Below are positions 7,981-18,204 of a stretch of 37,038 nt of DNA, piece by piece (the stretch's first letter is position 1; each line of letters starts with the position of its first letter). The notes beneath the pieces were generated by a model, which saw nothing but the letters and a program-made list of their open reading frames with translations, had not been told where the DNA came from and ran no database searches. The stretch comes from Acidaminobacter sp. (GTDB lineage: Bacteria > Bacillota > Clostridia > Peptostreptococcales > Acidaminobacteraceae): contig NZ_JAOTSB010000029.1 of the NCBI RefSeq assembly GCF_030247605.1, positions 1 to 37,038 of the forward strand, in the 5' to 3' direction. The translations under genes and the position numbers were made by a program.

Positions 7981-9261
7981 ATGAAACAAAACATAGGTTT
8001 GAGAGTATTCACTTCATTGATTATTTTATTTGGTTTTTTTATTATTTTTGAAGCGGGACAAATGATTAGCACTGAAACAAAAGTGACTTCAGTGCTTTTT
8101 TTTGCTTTCCTTTCATTTATTGCAGATTCAATGATAATCCAAATAAGTGAAAAAAAATATGTATCACTTGGATTTGCAATTGGTTTAGCTGCAATTCTTT
8201 TATTTGATCCATATACTGCAGCGGCAATAAATTTTTTGGGAACGTTTTTTAGTGTGTTTTATTCTGATGGGAAATACCGACACATATTTAACAGTTCAAT
8301 ATACAAACGACTGTTTAACGGCAGCGCATATGCAATTGGGTCACTAGTTGCAGGTAATGCTTATGCAATGAGTCACTCCATTTTACCAGCATTTACAGTG
8401 TCTGGTTTCGGTATTATAAGTATTATCGTGGCTGTTGCGGTTAATATATTAATCAATATTTTGATTTTTATTCTCCTATATGCTCTGCTAGATCAGTTAG
8501 AACTTAAAGAAGTCATGCATGAATTATTCTGGATCACCCAGAATTTCATTGGAATATCACCAATTGGCGTCTTTATGGCGATCTTGTATAAAAATAGCGG
8601 CTGGTTTATGGTGTTATTAGTTCTCGGTCCTCTTCTCGTAGCCCGCTATAGCTTCAAACTCTATCTGGACATGAAAAACCAGTATTTTGAGACCATAAAG
8701 ACCCTCTCCAACGCGCTGGACGCCAAGGACGAATACACCAACGGTCACTCGCACCGCGTCGCGCAAATTTCAACTATTATCGCAAAGGAAATGAAAATAC
8801 CGGTCCTGTTGATAGATGAAATCAAGACGGCCGCTATTCTCCACGACATTGGAAAGATAGGCATCAGTGATGCCATAATCAATAAGCCCGGCAGACTTGA
8901 GGACCACGAGATGGCCATTATCCAGAAGCATCCTGAGATTGGCGCTAATATAGTCAAGGATGTCAAATCCCTTGAGGATCTATCAAATTATATCCGGTAT
9001 CACCATGAACGCTACGACGGGAAAGGCTATCCAGAGGGGATCTCCGGCGCGGATATTCCCATTGAGGCAGCCATTATTGCCGTGTCGGACTGTTTTGATG
9101 CCATGACTTCAGACAGGGTTTACAGAAAAGCTATGTCCTTTGAGATTGCGCTGTCCATCATTAAGGAGGAGCGCGGGAAGCAATTCCATCCGGAGGTCGT
9201 TGACGCGTTTGTCCGCTGTGCAGATAACGGACAAATTCCAAAAACACATGAAATGATGTGA
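7981..9261 (+). CDS. membrane HD-GYP domain protein (putative c-di-GMP phosphodiesterase)
   Basis: 426 residues; GGGAG lies 7 nt before ATG. Residues about 5-225 form several membrane segments (for example 8-27, 33-53, 60-76, 140-168, 205-220) with no sensor family that I recognise. Residues about 240-415 are an HD-GYP domain: N-G-H-S-H-R near 253, L-H-D-I-G-K-I-G near 288, and HHERYDGKGYP at 341-351. The histidines and aspartates that hold the metals are all present, so it is probably active on cyclic di-GMP. By hand count GC is about 33-35% at 8161-8280 but 63% at 8701-8760, and the change falls at the linker between the two domains. The gene overlaps the next by 4 nt and so forms an operon with the two DUF5317-like genes. 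Confidence 0.92.
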   Translation: MKQNIGLRVFTSLIILFGFFIIFEAGQMISTETKVTSVLFFAFLSFIADSMIIQISEKKYVSLGFAIGLAAILLFDPYTAAAINFLGTFFSVFYSDGKYRHIFNSSIYKRLFNGSAYAIGSLVAGNAYAMSHSILPAFTVSGFGIISIIVAVAVNILINILIFILLYALLDQLELKEVMHELFWITQNFIGISPIGVFMAILYKNSGWFMVLLVLGPLLVARYSFKLYLDMKNQYFETIKTLSNALDAKDEYTNGHSHRVAQISTIIAKEMKIPVLLIDEIKTAAILHDIGKIGISDAIINKPGRLEDHEMAIIQKHPEIGANIVKDVKSLEDLSNYIRYHHERYDGKGYPEGISGADIPIEAAIIAVSDCFDAMTSDRVYRKAMSFEIALSIIKEERGKQFHPEVVDAFVRCADNGQIPKTHEMM

Positions 9262-9863
9262 AGCCTATGCTGATAGAAACTACAATTTTAGGTCTGTTGA
9301 TCGCAGTGGTCAGCAATCGGTGGCACTTTTTGGTCGAGAACATCAAGATCAAGGGTGTCTGGCTCCCTTTTTTGGCGGCTGTCATTGAAGCTGGAATCCA
9401 ACTGATTTTGAATCGGGGAACCGCAGAGATGCGAGGGATCATCTTCGACTATGAACTGACGCTGATGGTGCTCGTCTACTCGTTATTGGTAGCTTTTTTC
9501 GCGCTCAATCTCAAGACGCCTGGCGTGGCGATTCTTCTGGTTGGTGTCGCCCTCAACATGATTGTGATTTTCTCAAACAATGGAAAAATGCCGGTGGATA
9601 TCGATATGGCCATCAGCTATGGCTTTACGCAGACGGCGGAGCAGCTTAAATCAGGATTGGTATTCGGACACTCAGCCATTAACTCCGAAACGACAAAACT
9701 GACCTTTCTCGCGGACATACTGCATTTAAGACCGCCATACCCAATGCCCAAGAGTGTCAGCCTTGGAGATTTGGTTCTGGATTTAGGCATTTTAATGGTC
9801 TTTATACTGAACCTGCGAGAAAATCCCAACGCTTTAGAGAAGGAGGAAACCCATGTTTATTGA
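9258..9863 (+). CDS. DUF5317-like membrane protein, first copy
   Basis: About 201 residues from GTG 9258, which overlaps the HD-GYP stop (GTGA); ATG 9267 is an alternative start. No strong ribosome binding site is present, so coupled translation is likely. Four to five hydrophobic segments lie near residues 5-20, 33-50, 75-95, 97-115 and 175-195. The conserved features I associate with DUF5317 are N-N-G-K-M-P-V, a histidine in G-H-S-A-I-N, L-A-D-I-L-H-L-R-P-P-Y-P and S-L-G-D-L-V-L-D-L-G-I. The function of this family is unknown; it is often found near HD-GYP genes in Clostridia (recalled, not checked). Confidence 0.8.
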   Translation: MKPMLIETTILGLLIAVVSNRWHFLVENIKIKGVWLPFLAAVIEAGIQLILNRGTAEMRGIIFDYELTLMVLVYSLLVAFFALNLKTPGVAILLVGVALNMIVIFSNNGKMPVDIDMAISYGFTQTAEQLKSGLVFGHSAINSETTKLTFLADILHLRPPYPMPKSVSLGDLVLDLGILMVFILNLRENPNALEKEETHVY

Positions 9864-10434
9864 AGCTTTAGCCCTTGGCCTGATCGCCGGAATAGTACGC
9901 AGCGGCAGGGTCAGAAATCTGCTTGAGCTGGAGATCGCGGGTGTCAGCCTGATTTTAACAGCAGTGGTACTTCAAATACTGCCCATTGTCCTCGAACCTT
10001 TTATTAAGTCTGAAAACTGGCTCTCTTTTCTGCCGTTCGCAGGGAGCTTGGTCATGGTCGCAGCCATAATTATGAATAGAAAGAAGAAGGGCTTTTTCAT
10101 TATTTTGATTGGTGCGCTCCTGAATATATTGGCTATGGCTGTCGCCGGATTCAGAATGCCGGTAACTGAAGCCGCGTTGTTGAGAGCGGGTATGCAGTCC
10201 TTGCTTGAGACCATTCAGGATGGTTCGGTGATCAATTATATACTGGTCACGAGCGCAGATGGACTGAGCTACTATTTAGGTAAAGTCATCGCGCTGCCAG
10301 AAATCTATCCGCTGTCTAAATTGTTTAGTGTGGGGGATCTGTTCATCAGTGGCGGGCTCGCCTATTTTATTCAGGATACCATGCAGAATCAGTGGTTCAG
10401 AAAAAGCGGCAGTATGATCAATTACAGATTCTAA
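9853..10434 (+). CDS. DUF5317-like membrane protein, second copy
   Basis: 193 residues; AGAAGGAGG lies shortly before ATG and the gene overlaps the previous one by 11 nt. The topology matches its neighbour (hydrophobic segments near 5-18, 32-50, 60-75, 82-102 and 165-180). It keeps the family landmarks A-G-F-R-M-P-V-T and S-V-G-D-L-F-I-S-G-G but not the neighbour's histidine motif. The pair therefore looks like an old tandem duplication in which the second copy has diverged. It is the last gene of the HD-GYP operon and is followed by a terminator. Function unknown. Confidence 0.78.
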   Translation: MFIEALALGLIAGIVRSGRVRNLLELEIAGVSLILTAVVLQILPIVLEPFIKSENWLSFLPFAGSLVMVAAIIMNRKKKGFFIILIGALLNILAMAVAGFRMPVTEAALLRAGMQSLLETIQDGSVINYILVTSADGLSYYLGKVIALPEIYPLSKLFSVGDLFISGGLAYFIQDTMQNQWFRKSGSMINYRF

Positions 10435-10447
10435 CTTGGGATAAAAG

Positions 10448-10474
10448 GACTGCTGGTTAAAGGCAGTCTTTTTT
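10448..10474 (+). terminator. terminator of the HD-GYP/DUF5317 operon
   Basis: GACTGC (10448-10453) pairs with GCAGTC (10463-10468) and six T follow. Confidence 0.8.
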
Positions 10475-10640
10475 GATTTAGAAAATTGGGCGGAGGAATG
10501 AGCAAACCTAAGCAGTAGTGGGATTGACGATATCGCGGCACTTCGGAATTCTTGCCGGTAAGACGTCTGATTTTAATCTTTACATGGCACTAGATTTAAT
10601 CAAACGTTAAGATAAATGTGATAAAGTCGTGTAGGTGTTG

Positions 10641-10649
10641 TGATATAAT
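10641..10649 (+). promoter_or_regulatory. extended -10 promoter of secA
   Basis: TGA-TATAAT (10641-10649) is an extended -10 about 40 bp before the secA start; the -35 region is weak. I see nothing else definable in the gap from 10475 to 10640. Confidence 0.6.
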
Positions 10650-10688
10650 GTATGAGGTATCTTTTAAAGTAGGAAAGGATTGAAAAGC

Positions 10689-13385
10689 ATGGCTTTGTTG
10701 GATAAATTGTTTGGTAACTTCAACGATCGGGAGATAAAGCGTCTCTCGAAAATGGTGGATCAAATCGAGGCGTTTGAGCCTCAAATGCAGAAGCTGAGTG
10801 ACGCTGAGCTGGCGGGAAAAACTGTCGAGTTTAAAGAGCGGCTCGCAGCCGGGGCAGACCTTGCGGATCTTTTGCCGGAAGCGTTTGCTGTAGTGAGAGA
10901 GGCGAGTGTCAGAACTATTGGCTTAAGACATTATCCTGTGCAGCTTCTGGGCGGCATTGTGCTGCACCAGGGGCGTATTTCAGAGATGAAAACCGGCGAG
11001 GGCAAAACGCTGGTTGCGACTTTGCCGGTTTACTTGAACGCACTGGAAGGAAAAGGCGTTCACGTGGTCACGGTCAACGACTATCTCGCGAAGCGGGACA
11101 AGGAATGGATGAGCAAGGTTTATGGATTCCTGGGCCTCACCGTGGGCTGTATTGTGCACGGAATTGGCACCCAGGAGCGTCGCGCGGCTTACAATGCGGA
11201 CATCACCTACGGCACGAACAACGAGTTTGGCTTTGATTACCTCAAGGACAACATGGTGGTCTTCAAGGAACAGATGGTACAGCGGGAACTGAACTACGCC
11301 ATTGTGGACGAAGTGGACTCTATTCTCGTGGACGAGGCGCGCACGCCGCTGATCATATCCGGGGAAGGCGCCAAGTCGACGGATCTTTACAGGGTCGCGG
11401 ATATGTTTGTCTCGACTTTGAGACATGAGGTTGATTATATTGTCGACGAAAAGCAAAAATCGGTTGTATTGACGGATGACGGCGGCGTTGAAAAGGCGGA
11501 GCGTTTCTTTAGCCTTGAAAACCTCAGCGACCCGGAAAATATGGAAATTTCGCACCACATCAATCAGGCGCTGAAAGCGCGTCTGATCATGAAAAAGGAT
11601 GTGGATTACGTCATTAAGGACGGCGAAATTGTCATTGTTGACGAATTCACCGGACGTCTCATGTTTGGTCGACGCTATTCCAACGGTCTTCACCAGGCCA
11701 TTGAGTCAAAAGAGAATCTGGAGGTCAGAAAAGAGTCCCAGACCCTTGCGACGATCACCCTTCAGAACTACTTCCGCATGTACAAAAAGCTGGCAGGTAT
11801 GACCGGTACAGCCAAGACGGAGGAAGAGGAGTTCAAGCACATCTATAATATGGACGTGCTTCAGGTTCCAACGAACCGTCCTATTCAAAGAAAAGACCTC
11901 CCGGATTCCATTTATAAGACGACCAACGGCAAATTTAATGCCGTCATTGAGGATATCATCAACCGTCACAAAAATGGTCAGCCAGTTCTGGTGGGTACTA
12001 TTTCCATTGAAACGTCTGAGTATCTCAGTGAGCTTCTTCGCAAGCGCGGCATCCGACATGAGGTCCTGAACGCGAAGCAGCATGAACGCGAGGCTGAAAT
12101 CGTCGCCCAGGCGGGCAGAAAGAATCAGGTGACCATTGCTACGAATATGGCGGGCCGCGGTACGGACATAGTCCTCGGCGGCAATCCTGAGTTTATGTCC
12201 AAGCGGGATATGTTGAAGCACGGTTATACGGATGAGATGATTTACGAAGTGCTCAGGCCAAAGACACCGGACATTCCGGAGGTCATTGAGGCCAAGGCGT
12301 TTTATGAGCAGATCTTCGCTGAGCACAAAAAAGTGACGGATCTTGAAGCGGAGGATGTCAGAAGTGTTGGCGGCCTCCACATCATAGGTACCGAGCGACA
12401 TGAGTCGAGGCGTATTGACAACCAGCTCCGCGGCCGAGCAGGCCGTCAGGGAGACCCGGGATCCTCGCAGTTCTATCTCTCCTTTGAGGATGAGCTCATG
12501 CGCCTGTTCGTCTCCGACCGAGTCAAGGACATGGTTGAGAAGCTGGGCATGGACGAGGACACACCATTGGAAGCCAGCGTGCTTTCAAAATCTATCGAAA
12601 CCGCACAGAAGCGCGTTGAGGGCCGCAACTTTGGCATTCGTAAGCACGTCCTTCAATATGACGACGTCATGAACCGCCAGCGCACCATCATTTATTCGGA
12701 ACGTTCCAAGGTTCTCCATGGGGAAAACATGAAGGATCACGTGCTGGGCATGATCGACGAGGTCATCAAAACGTCAGTTGAAGCGTACACCGCCGGAGCG
12801 GATTTCCCTGAAGAATGGGATTTGAAGGGTCTTGAGGAGCACCTGCACCAGATCTACCTTCCAAAGGGCGGAATTTTGGAAGAGATGGACATTCCATCCC
12901 TTACTCGTGAAACCCTGGAAGAGTCCCTGACTCAGAAGGCTTTGACACTCTATGATGAGAAGGAACAAGCCTTCACGCCGGAGCGGATGAGAGAGCTCGA
13001 GCGCTTCCTGGTGCTTCGCGTGGTCGACGACAAATGGATCGATCATATTGACGCTATGGAACAGCTGAAGCAGGGCATTTCCCTGAGGGCTGTCGGCAAC
13101 GAGGATCCGGTCAGAGCTTATCAGATCGAGGGCTTTGATATGTTTGGCGAAATGATCCGCAACATTCAGGAAGATACGCTTAAGTATCTCTTCCACGCGA
13201 CTATAGAGACGCGCACGGAGCGCACGAGCTCGGTCAAGGTGACAGCAGAATCCGGCGGTGGCGATACGGTGTCGGTGTCAAAACCATCGGCTAAAAAAGA
13301 GGTCAAAGTCGGACGCAACGATCCGTGTCCTTGCGGCAGCGGCAAAAAGTACAAGAAGTGCTGCGGTGCCAACGAAGGGAATTAA
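10689..13385 (+). CDS. secA: protein translocase ATPase SecA
   Basis: 898 residues, typical of SecA. ATG 10689 follows AAAGGA by 9 nt; the in-frame TTG 10680 abuts that site and is rejected. Walker A is M-K-T-G-E-G-K-T near residue 100 and Walker B is [14 protein letters not shown]. Motif [10 protein letters not shown] and the [11 protein letters not shown] segment of the second helicase domain are present. The C-terminal SEC-C zinc motif [13 protein letters not shown] binds SecB or lipids in other species. SecA drives preproteins through SecYEG at the membrane. It is followed by prfB, the usual Firmicute order. Confidence 0.99.
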   Translation: MALLDKLFGNFNDREIKRLSKMVDQIEAFEPQMQKLSDAELAGKTVEFKERLAAGADLADLLPEAFAVVREASVRTIGLRHYPVQLLGGIVLHQGRISEMKTGEGKTLVATLPVYLNALEGKGVHVVTVNDYLAKRDKEWMSKVYGFLGLTVGCIVHGIGTQERRAAYNADITYGTNNEFGFDYLKDNMVVFKEQMVQRELNYAIVDEVDSILVDEARTPLIISGEGAKSTDLYRVADMFVSTLRHEVDYIVDEKQKSVVLTDDGGVEKAERFFSLENLSDPENMEISHHINQALKARLIMKKDVDYVIKDGEIVIVDEFTGRLMFGRRYSNGLHQAIESKENLEVRKESQTLATITLQNYFRMYKKLAGMTGTAKTEEEEFKHIYNMDVLQVPTNRPIQRKDLPDSIYKTTNGKFNAVIEDIINRHKNGQPVLVGTISIETSEYLSELLRKRGIRHEVLNAKQHEREAEIVAQAGRKNQVTIATNMAGRGTDIVLGGNPEFMSKRDMLKHGYTDEMIYEVLRPKTPDIPEVIEAKAFYEQIFAEHKKVTDLEAEDVRSVGGLHIIGTERHESRRIDNQLRGRAGRQGDPGSSQFYLSFEDELMRLFVSDRVKDMVEKLGMDEDTPLEASVLSKSIETAQKRVEGRNFGIRKHVLQYDDVMNRQRTIIYSERSKVLHGENMKDHVLGMIDEVIKTSVEAYTAGADFPEEWDLKGLEEHLHQIYLPKGGILEEMDIPSLTRETLEESLTQKALTLYDEKEQAFTPERMRELERFLVLRVVDDKWIDHIDAMEQLKQGISLRAVGNEDPVRAYQIEGFDMFGEMIRNIQEDTLKYLFHATIETRTERTSSVKVTAESGGGDTVSVSKPSAKKEVKVGRNDPCPCGSGKKYKKCCGANEGN

Positions 13386-13440
13386 CTGCGGACGAGCGGC
13401 CTGTAAATTCTGGACCAATAACACAAGTCATAGTGAAGTG

Positions 13441-13467
13441 TTGACCGGGACTTAGAGCCGGTAAATT
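13441..13467 (+). promoter_or_regulatory. possible weak promoter before prfB
   Basis: TTGACC (13441-13446) and TAAATT (13462-13467) with a 15-bp spacer, which is short. No terminator follows secA, so read-through from secA is equally likely. Confidence 0.3.
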
Positions 13468-13506
13468 TAGGGCGCTGTTTGAAGCCCCCCTTGAGAAGGT
13501 GATTGG

Positions 13507-14617
13507 ATGTTGGCTATTGAACAAAGAATAAAAACGCTGCGGGAATTGTCGGAGCGTCTGAAAGAACTGAGGGGTTCACTTTGACATCGACCGTTTGAAA
13601 ACGGAGCATCAGGACCTGGAAGAGAAGACGGTTCAGGAGGCATTCTGGAATGATCCGGACGCGGCTCAGAAAGTCTTGAAGCAGGCAAAGCACCTTAAAG
13701 ATAAAATTGATCTGTACGATTCACTCGTGGAGTCCCACCAGGATCTGGAGATGCTGGCGGAAATGGCAATGGCGGAATCGGATGACAGCGTTGAACAGGA
13801 CATTGTCCAAGGCGTGGAGCAGCTCGCTCAGAAAATTGAAGCTCTTGAACTGGAGACCTTGCTCAGCGGGGAGTATGACCACAACAGCTGCATCTTGTCC
13901 ATCCACGCTGGAACCGGCGGTACGGATGCTCAGGACTGGGCCTCCATGCTGATGCGTATGTTCACACGTTGGGCGGAAAACAAAGGATATTCTGTCAGAA
14001 TCCTCGATTTGCTGAGAGATGACGAGGCGGGGATTAAAAGCACCGCTCTTGAAATTGAAGGCGAAAACGCCTATGGCTTCTTGAAGTCAGAAAAAGGTGT
14101 TCACCGTCTGGTTAGAATCTCGCCTTTCGATTCCTCGGGTAAGCGGCATACCTCTTTTGCTTCGGTGGATGTCATGCCTGTGCTGGACGAGGAAATCACG
14201 GTGGAGATTGATCCGGGCGACCTCAGAATTGACACCTTCCGGGCGTCAGGTGCAGGGGGACAGCACGTCAACATGACGGACAGCGCTGTGAGGATCACCC
14301 ATCTTCCAACCGGCATTGTCGTGCAGTGTCAGAACGAGCGCTCACAGCATTCCAACCGAGCGACGGCTATGCGGATGCTGACCGGGAAGCTCCTCGAACT
14401 TAAGGAACGCGAGCACAAGGAGCGCATTGAAGACCTTGCGGGGGACTACTCCCAGATCGCATGGGGTAGTCAGATCAGGTCCTACGTCTTCAATCCATAC
14501 AACCTGGTCAAGGATCACAGAACAGGCGCTGAAGTCGGCAATGTCTATGGTGTCATGGATGGCGAACTGGATGTTTTTATACAGGCCTATTTAAAAGAAA
14601 ACTCCAGAAAATCCTGA
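13507..14617 (+). CDS. prfB: peptide chain release factor 2, read through a +1 frameshift
   Basis: Codons 1-25 run from ATG 13507 to CTT 13581, then an in-frame TGA stops the first frame. Translation continues in the +1 frame from GAC 13583 to 14617, giving about 369 residues, the normal RF2 length. AAGGTGA lies before ATG 13507. Release factor marks are the catalytic G-G-Q near residue 250 (A-S-G-A-G-G-Q-H-V-N) and the R-I-S-P-F-D segment, whose S-P-F tripeptide reads UGA. RF2 ends translation at UGA and UAA, so its own level sets how often the frameshift occurs. A single-frame caller would wrongly begin this gene near 13595. Confidence 0.97.
13570..13585 (+). other. prfB programmed +1 frameshift site
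   Basis: AGGGG, a short gap and CTT-TGA-C: an SD-like stimulator just upstream of the slippery CTT and the weak stop TGA-C, the same layout as in E. coli prfB. Confidence 0.95.
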
Positions 14618-14632
14618 TAGACACATCAGACT

Positions 14633-14669
14633 AAAAAACCGGTTCGAATATCGCAGCGAACCGGTTTTT
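14633..14669. terminator. prfB terminator (symmetrical)
   Basis: CCGGTTCG (14639-14646) pairs with CGAACCGG (14657-14664), with six A before and five T after, giving about 13 bp in all. Confidence 0.85.
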
Positions 14670-14788
14670 CTGTCGGGAGACGGCTGATTGGCGCGGCGGA
14701 GAAGGGACGCAGAGGTTAGGCGATCTGCTGACAAAGCGCCGCGGTACCCGTTCGCGCTGCGACGACACTGATTAAAGGGGAAAACAAT

Positions 14789-16975
14789 ATGAATATACTT
14801 GAGCATTTATCCAAGGAGATGGGCCTGGCGGCCCAGCAGACCGAGGCTATAGTACGCTTGATTGACGAAGGCAACACTATTCCGTTTATAGCGCGTTACA
14901 GAAAAGAAATGACGGGCGGTACGGATGATGAAACCCTCCGGGCATTTGATGAACGCTTAAAATACCTTCGCAGCCTGGAGGCGAGAAAAGAAGAGGTTAT
15001 CGCTTCCATTGAGAGCCAGGGGGCGTTGACGGAAGAGTTGAAAACCGCGATCCTGGAAGCGGTTGTGCTCCAGCGTGTGGAGGACTTATACAGACCTTAC
15101 AAGCAAAAGCGAAGAACCCGGGCCACCATGGCCAAGGAACGGGGCCTGGAGCCGCTGGCAGACTGGCTGGCAGACGAGAGCAACCGAAAGACCGACGAGG
15201 CCGCCTTGCTGACCTTTGCCGAGACCTTCATAGATGAAGAAAAAGAAGTGGCTGATATTGAGGCCGCCTTGGCCGGCGCCAGAGATATCCTGGCAGAACG
15301 GCTTTCGGATGACCCGGATCTAAGGCAGGCCATCCGGGCGTTTTATCAGAAGCAGGGCAAACTGCAGTCCAAAGCGGCTGATCCGGATAAAACCTCCGTG
15401 TATGAAACTTATTACATCTTTGAAGAGGCCATCAAAACCCTGCCATCCCATAGAACCCTCGCCATTGACAGAGGCGAAAAGGAAGAGTTCCTGAAAGTCA
15501 GTCTTCTCATTGACGAGGACCACTTGAGGAAGATGGCGGAGAAACAGTTCATCAAAAATCTTTCCGAGGCTCAGCGCGCTCAGCTGGCCTTGGCAGTCGA
15601 AGACGGCCTGAAGCGTCTGCTGCTTCCTTCTATTGAACGTGAAATTCGAAGTGAGCTCACAGAAAAAGCCCAGGAAGACGCCATCCGCGTTTTCGCCATG
15701 AATACGAAGCCGCTGCTGATGCAGGCACCTGTCAAGGGGAAAACCGTTCTGGCTATTGACCCCGCCTACAGAACCGGCTGCAAAGTCGCCGTTTTGGATG
15801 AAACCGGCCGTCTGCTCGATAAGACCACCATCTATCCAACGAAGCCGCACAACGATATAGAAGGTGCAAAGAGAGTATTACTGGGTATGATTAAGAAACA
15901 CGGGGTGGATCTCATTTCCATCGGCAACGGCACTGGCTCCAGGGAGACGGAGCAGTTTGTCGGGGAGATGCTGAGGGAAGCGGACCGACCTGTGAACTAC
16001 ACCATTGTCAGCGAGGCGGGGGCGTCGGTGTACAGCGCTTCGAAGCTGGCCAGCGAGGAATATCCGGACCTGGACGTCACCACACGGGGGGCCATTTCTA
16101 TTGGGCGCCGCCTGCAGGACCCTATGGCGGAGCTGGTGAAAATTGATCCGAAGAGCATTGGCGTCGGTCAATACCAGCACGACCTGAATCCCGCGAAACT
16201 GGACGACTCCCTGAAGGGCGTCGTCGAAGCCTGCGTCAACGCGGTCGGCGTCGACCTCAATGTCGCCACGCCGTCTCTGCTGCAATACGTGTCGGGCATT
16301 GGCTCCACGCTGGCGAAGTCCATTGTATCCCACAGAGAAGAAAACGGTAAATTCCATAGCCGAAAAGAGCTCCTCAAAGTCAAGCGCCTGGGGCCTAAAG
16401 CCTATGAGCAGTGCGCGGGCTTTCTCCGCATAGCGGATGGCACGGAGCCGCTGGACGGTACTTCTGTCCACCCGGAATCCTATGCGGCCTGCAGGGCACT
16501 GCTCAAGACTCTCAAACTAAGTCTGGACGAAACGCGAAAAATGGACAGGACTCACTTGTTTGCACGAATGCAGGAATCCACGGGGAAAAAGTCGCCTGAG
16601 GAAGCCTTCAAGGCATTGTCAGAGCTGACCGGCGCGGGCATCCTCACGCTGAAGGATATTGTGGAGGAGCTGCTCAAGCCGGGCCGTGACCCGCGTGAGG
16701 ACATGCCGGGACCGGTCTTCAGAAGCGACGTTCTGAGTATGGAAGACCTGGAAATAGGCATGGTCATGATGGGGACGGTGCGAAACGTGGTCAACTTTGG
16801 CGCCTTTGTAGACATTGGGGTCAAGAACGACGGCCTCGTCCACGTTTCCCAGCTCTCGGACAAATTCGTCAAGGATCCTATGGACGTAGTCCGTGTCGGA
16901 GATCCAGTCGAGGTCCGGGTGATCGGGATCGACAAGGAGCGCGGCAAAATTTCCCTTTCCATGAAGAAAGCATAA
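14789..16975 (+). CDS. tex: Tex-family RNA-binding transcription accessory protein
   Basis: 728 residues, normal for Tex/YqgF-fold proteins. The order is an N-terminal helical Tex region ([23 protein letters not shown]), a YqgF/RuvC-like domain ([12 protein letters not shown] near residue 323), helix-hairpin-helix repeats (about 500-560, with Y-V-S-G-I-G and [13 protein letters not shown]) and a C-terminal S1 domain (about 650-725, [11 protein letters not shown]). Tex binds RNA and affects transcription; the detailed role is unsettled. AAGGGG precedes ATG. It ends shortly before tsaE with no terminator between, so read-through into the tsa genes is likely. Confidence 0.96.
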   Translation: MNILEHLSKEMGLAAQQTEAIVRLIDEGNTIPFIARYRKEMTGGTDDETLRAFDERLKYLRSLEARKEEVIASIESQGALTEELKTAILEAVVLQRVEDLYRPYKQKRRTRATMAKERGLEPLADWLADESNRKTDEAALLTFAETFIDEEKEVADIEAALAGARDILAERLSDDPDLRQAIRAFYQKQGKLQSKAADPDKTSVYETYYIFEEAIKTLPSHRTLAIDRGEKEEFLKVSLLIDEDHLRKMAEKQFIKNLSEAQRAQLALAVEDGLKRLLLPSIEREIRSELTEKAQEDAIRVFAMNTKPLLMQAPVKGKTVLAIDPAYRTGCKVAVLDETGRLLDKTTIYPTKPHNDIEGAKRVLLGMIKKHGVDLISIGNGTGSRETEQFVGEMLREADRPVNYTIVSEAGASVYSASKLASEEYPDLDVTTRGAISIGRRLQDPMAELVKIDPKSIGVGQYQHDLNPAKLDDSLKGVVEACVNAVGVDLNVATPSLLQYVSGIGSTLAKSIVSHREENGKFHSRKELLKVKRLGPKAYEQCAGFLRIADGTEPLDGTSVHPESYAACRALLKTLKLSLDETRKMDRTHLFARMQESTGKKSPEEAFKALSELTGAGILTLKDIVEELLKPGRDPREDMPGPVFRSDVLSMEDLEIGMVMMGTVRNVVNFGAFVDIGVKNDGLVHVSQLSDKFVKDPMDVVRVGDPVEVRVIGIDKERGKISLSMKKA

Positions 16976-17003
16976 TGGCAAGCCTGTAAGGAGCTGATAA
17001 CAC

Positions 17004-17492
17004 TTGAACCTGATCATAAATTCTGTCGAGGCCATGCAGCGCTTCGGACATTTTCTTGCAGGCTGGCTCGAGTCCGGCGCTGTGGTGGCCCTCACGGGTG
17101 ACCTCGGCGCAGGCAAAACCACCCTGTCACAAAGCATAGCCGCCGGCCTCGGGGTCAAAGAGGACGTGACCAGCCCGACCTTTGCCCTGATGAACGTCTA
17201 TAGCACAACAAGCGGCATGGAAGTGTATCACTTTGATGTGTACCGCATCCTCGACCCCTCCGAAATGGAGGACATTGGCTTTGATGACTTTGTCTACGGC
17301 AAGGGCGTCAGCCTGATTGAGTGGGCAGGGATGATTGAGCCGATGGTTCCTGAAACCGCCCTCTGGATCGAGATAGGCTACGGCTTTGAAGCAGAGGAGC
17401 GATATCTCAGGCTCTCCTCGCCATCCATTGAAACCCGGGCAAAAATCAAAGTGCTTATTGAAGCTTTCAAGGGGGAGGTGGACTGTTCATGA
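17004..17492 (+). CDS. tsaE: tRNA t6A biosynthesis ATPase TsaE
   Basis: 162 residues, family length. Walker A is G-D-L-G-A-G-K-T-T near residues 32-40. The segments [15 protein letters not shown] and L-I-E-W-A are all diagnostic of TsaE (YjeE/YdiB). It works with TsaB and TsaD to place threonylcarbamoyl on A37 of ANN-decoding tRNAs. The start is TTG, 10 nt after AAGGAG (16988-16993); no better start is in frame. Its stop overlaps the tsaB start by 4 nt. Confidence 0.96.
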   Translation: MNLIINSVEAMQRFGHFLAGWLESGAVVALTGDLGAGKTTLSQSIAAGLGVKEDVTSPTFALMNVYSTTSGMEVYHFDVYRILDPSEMEDIGFDDFVYGKGVSLIEWAGMIEPMVPETALWIEIGYGFEAEERYLRLSSPSIETRAKIKVLIEAFKGEVDCS

Positions 17493-18199
17493 GAATGTTA
17501 GCCATTGAAACCTCGTCCCTGGTGGCGTCGGTCGCGGTGGTGGAGGACGATTTGCTGCTGGCAGATTTTGTCCTGCAGCATCCCATGACCCATTCCCAGA
17601 AGCTGATGCCCATGCTCGAAAACGCGCTGACCTACCTGGGACTGACCATTCCTGACTTTGATGCGATTGCCGTCACTATCGGCCCAGGGTCCTTTACGGG
17701 GCTCCGGATTGGGGTGTCGGCGGCCAAAGGCCTCGCCCAGCCTTTCGGGATTGGCGTCATCCCTGTGTCCAGCTTAAGGGCAACGGCCTATAACGCCTAT
17801 GATTCCCGGCGGATTGTCGCGGTCATGATGGACGCGCGGCGAAATGAATACTATGCGGGGGCCTGGAAGTTTGAGGCAGAGGGCCTGGCGACCGTGGTGG
17901 AAGAGGCCGCCTGGCCGGTGGACGACTTCGCTGCCAGACTTCTGGAGGCTGCTCTGCAGGCCGGGACGGAGGTGCTTCTAATGGGCGAAGGCGCCGCCAA
18001 GGCCTACGAACGCGTTCATGCCATTTTAGGCGACCGGGTAACTCTGGCGCCTCAGGAAATGCGCTGTCAAAGAGCCGCCTCTGTGGCTATGTGCGCACGG
18101 CTGGAAGGGATACAGGCCGTCGATTACGACAAGGTACCCATGAATTATCTGCGCCGGCCCGAGGCTGAAGTGACCCGCGAGCAGCGGCTGAAGGGGTGA
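17489..18199 (+). CDS. tsaB: tRNA t6A biosynthesis protein TsaB
   Basis: 236 residues. The N-terminal M-L-A-I-E-T-S-S-L-V-A-S-V and the G-P-G-S-F-T-G-L-R-I-G segment are the TsaB hallmarks, an ASKHA-fold paralogue of TsaD without its catalytic metal site. It scaffolds the TsaB-TsaD-TsaE complex. GGGGGAGGTG lies before ATG 17489; ATG 17495 is a close alternative. It overlaps tsaE by 4 nt, so the genes are coupled. Base composition is GC-richer than in the genes near 7-8.6 kb. Confidence 0.96.
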   Translation: MRMLAIETSSLVASVAVVEDDLLLADFVLQHPMTHSQKLMPMLENALTYLGLTIPDFDAIAVTIGPGSFTGLRIGVSAAKGLAQPFGIGVIPVSSLRATAYNAYDSRRIVAVMMDARRNEYYAGAWKFEAEGLATVVEEAAWPVDDFAARLLEAALQAGTEVLLMGEGAAKAYERVHAILGDRVTLAPQEMRCQRAASVAMCARLEGIQAVDYDKVPMNYLRRPEAEVTREQRLKG

Positions 18200-18204
18200 G
18201 GGGG

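Noticed and set aside
10980..12401. Two long minus-strand frames (237 and 231 codons)
   Set aside because: They are shadows of secA in GC-richer sequence; low-complexity His/Val/Asn-rich translations with no motif.
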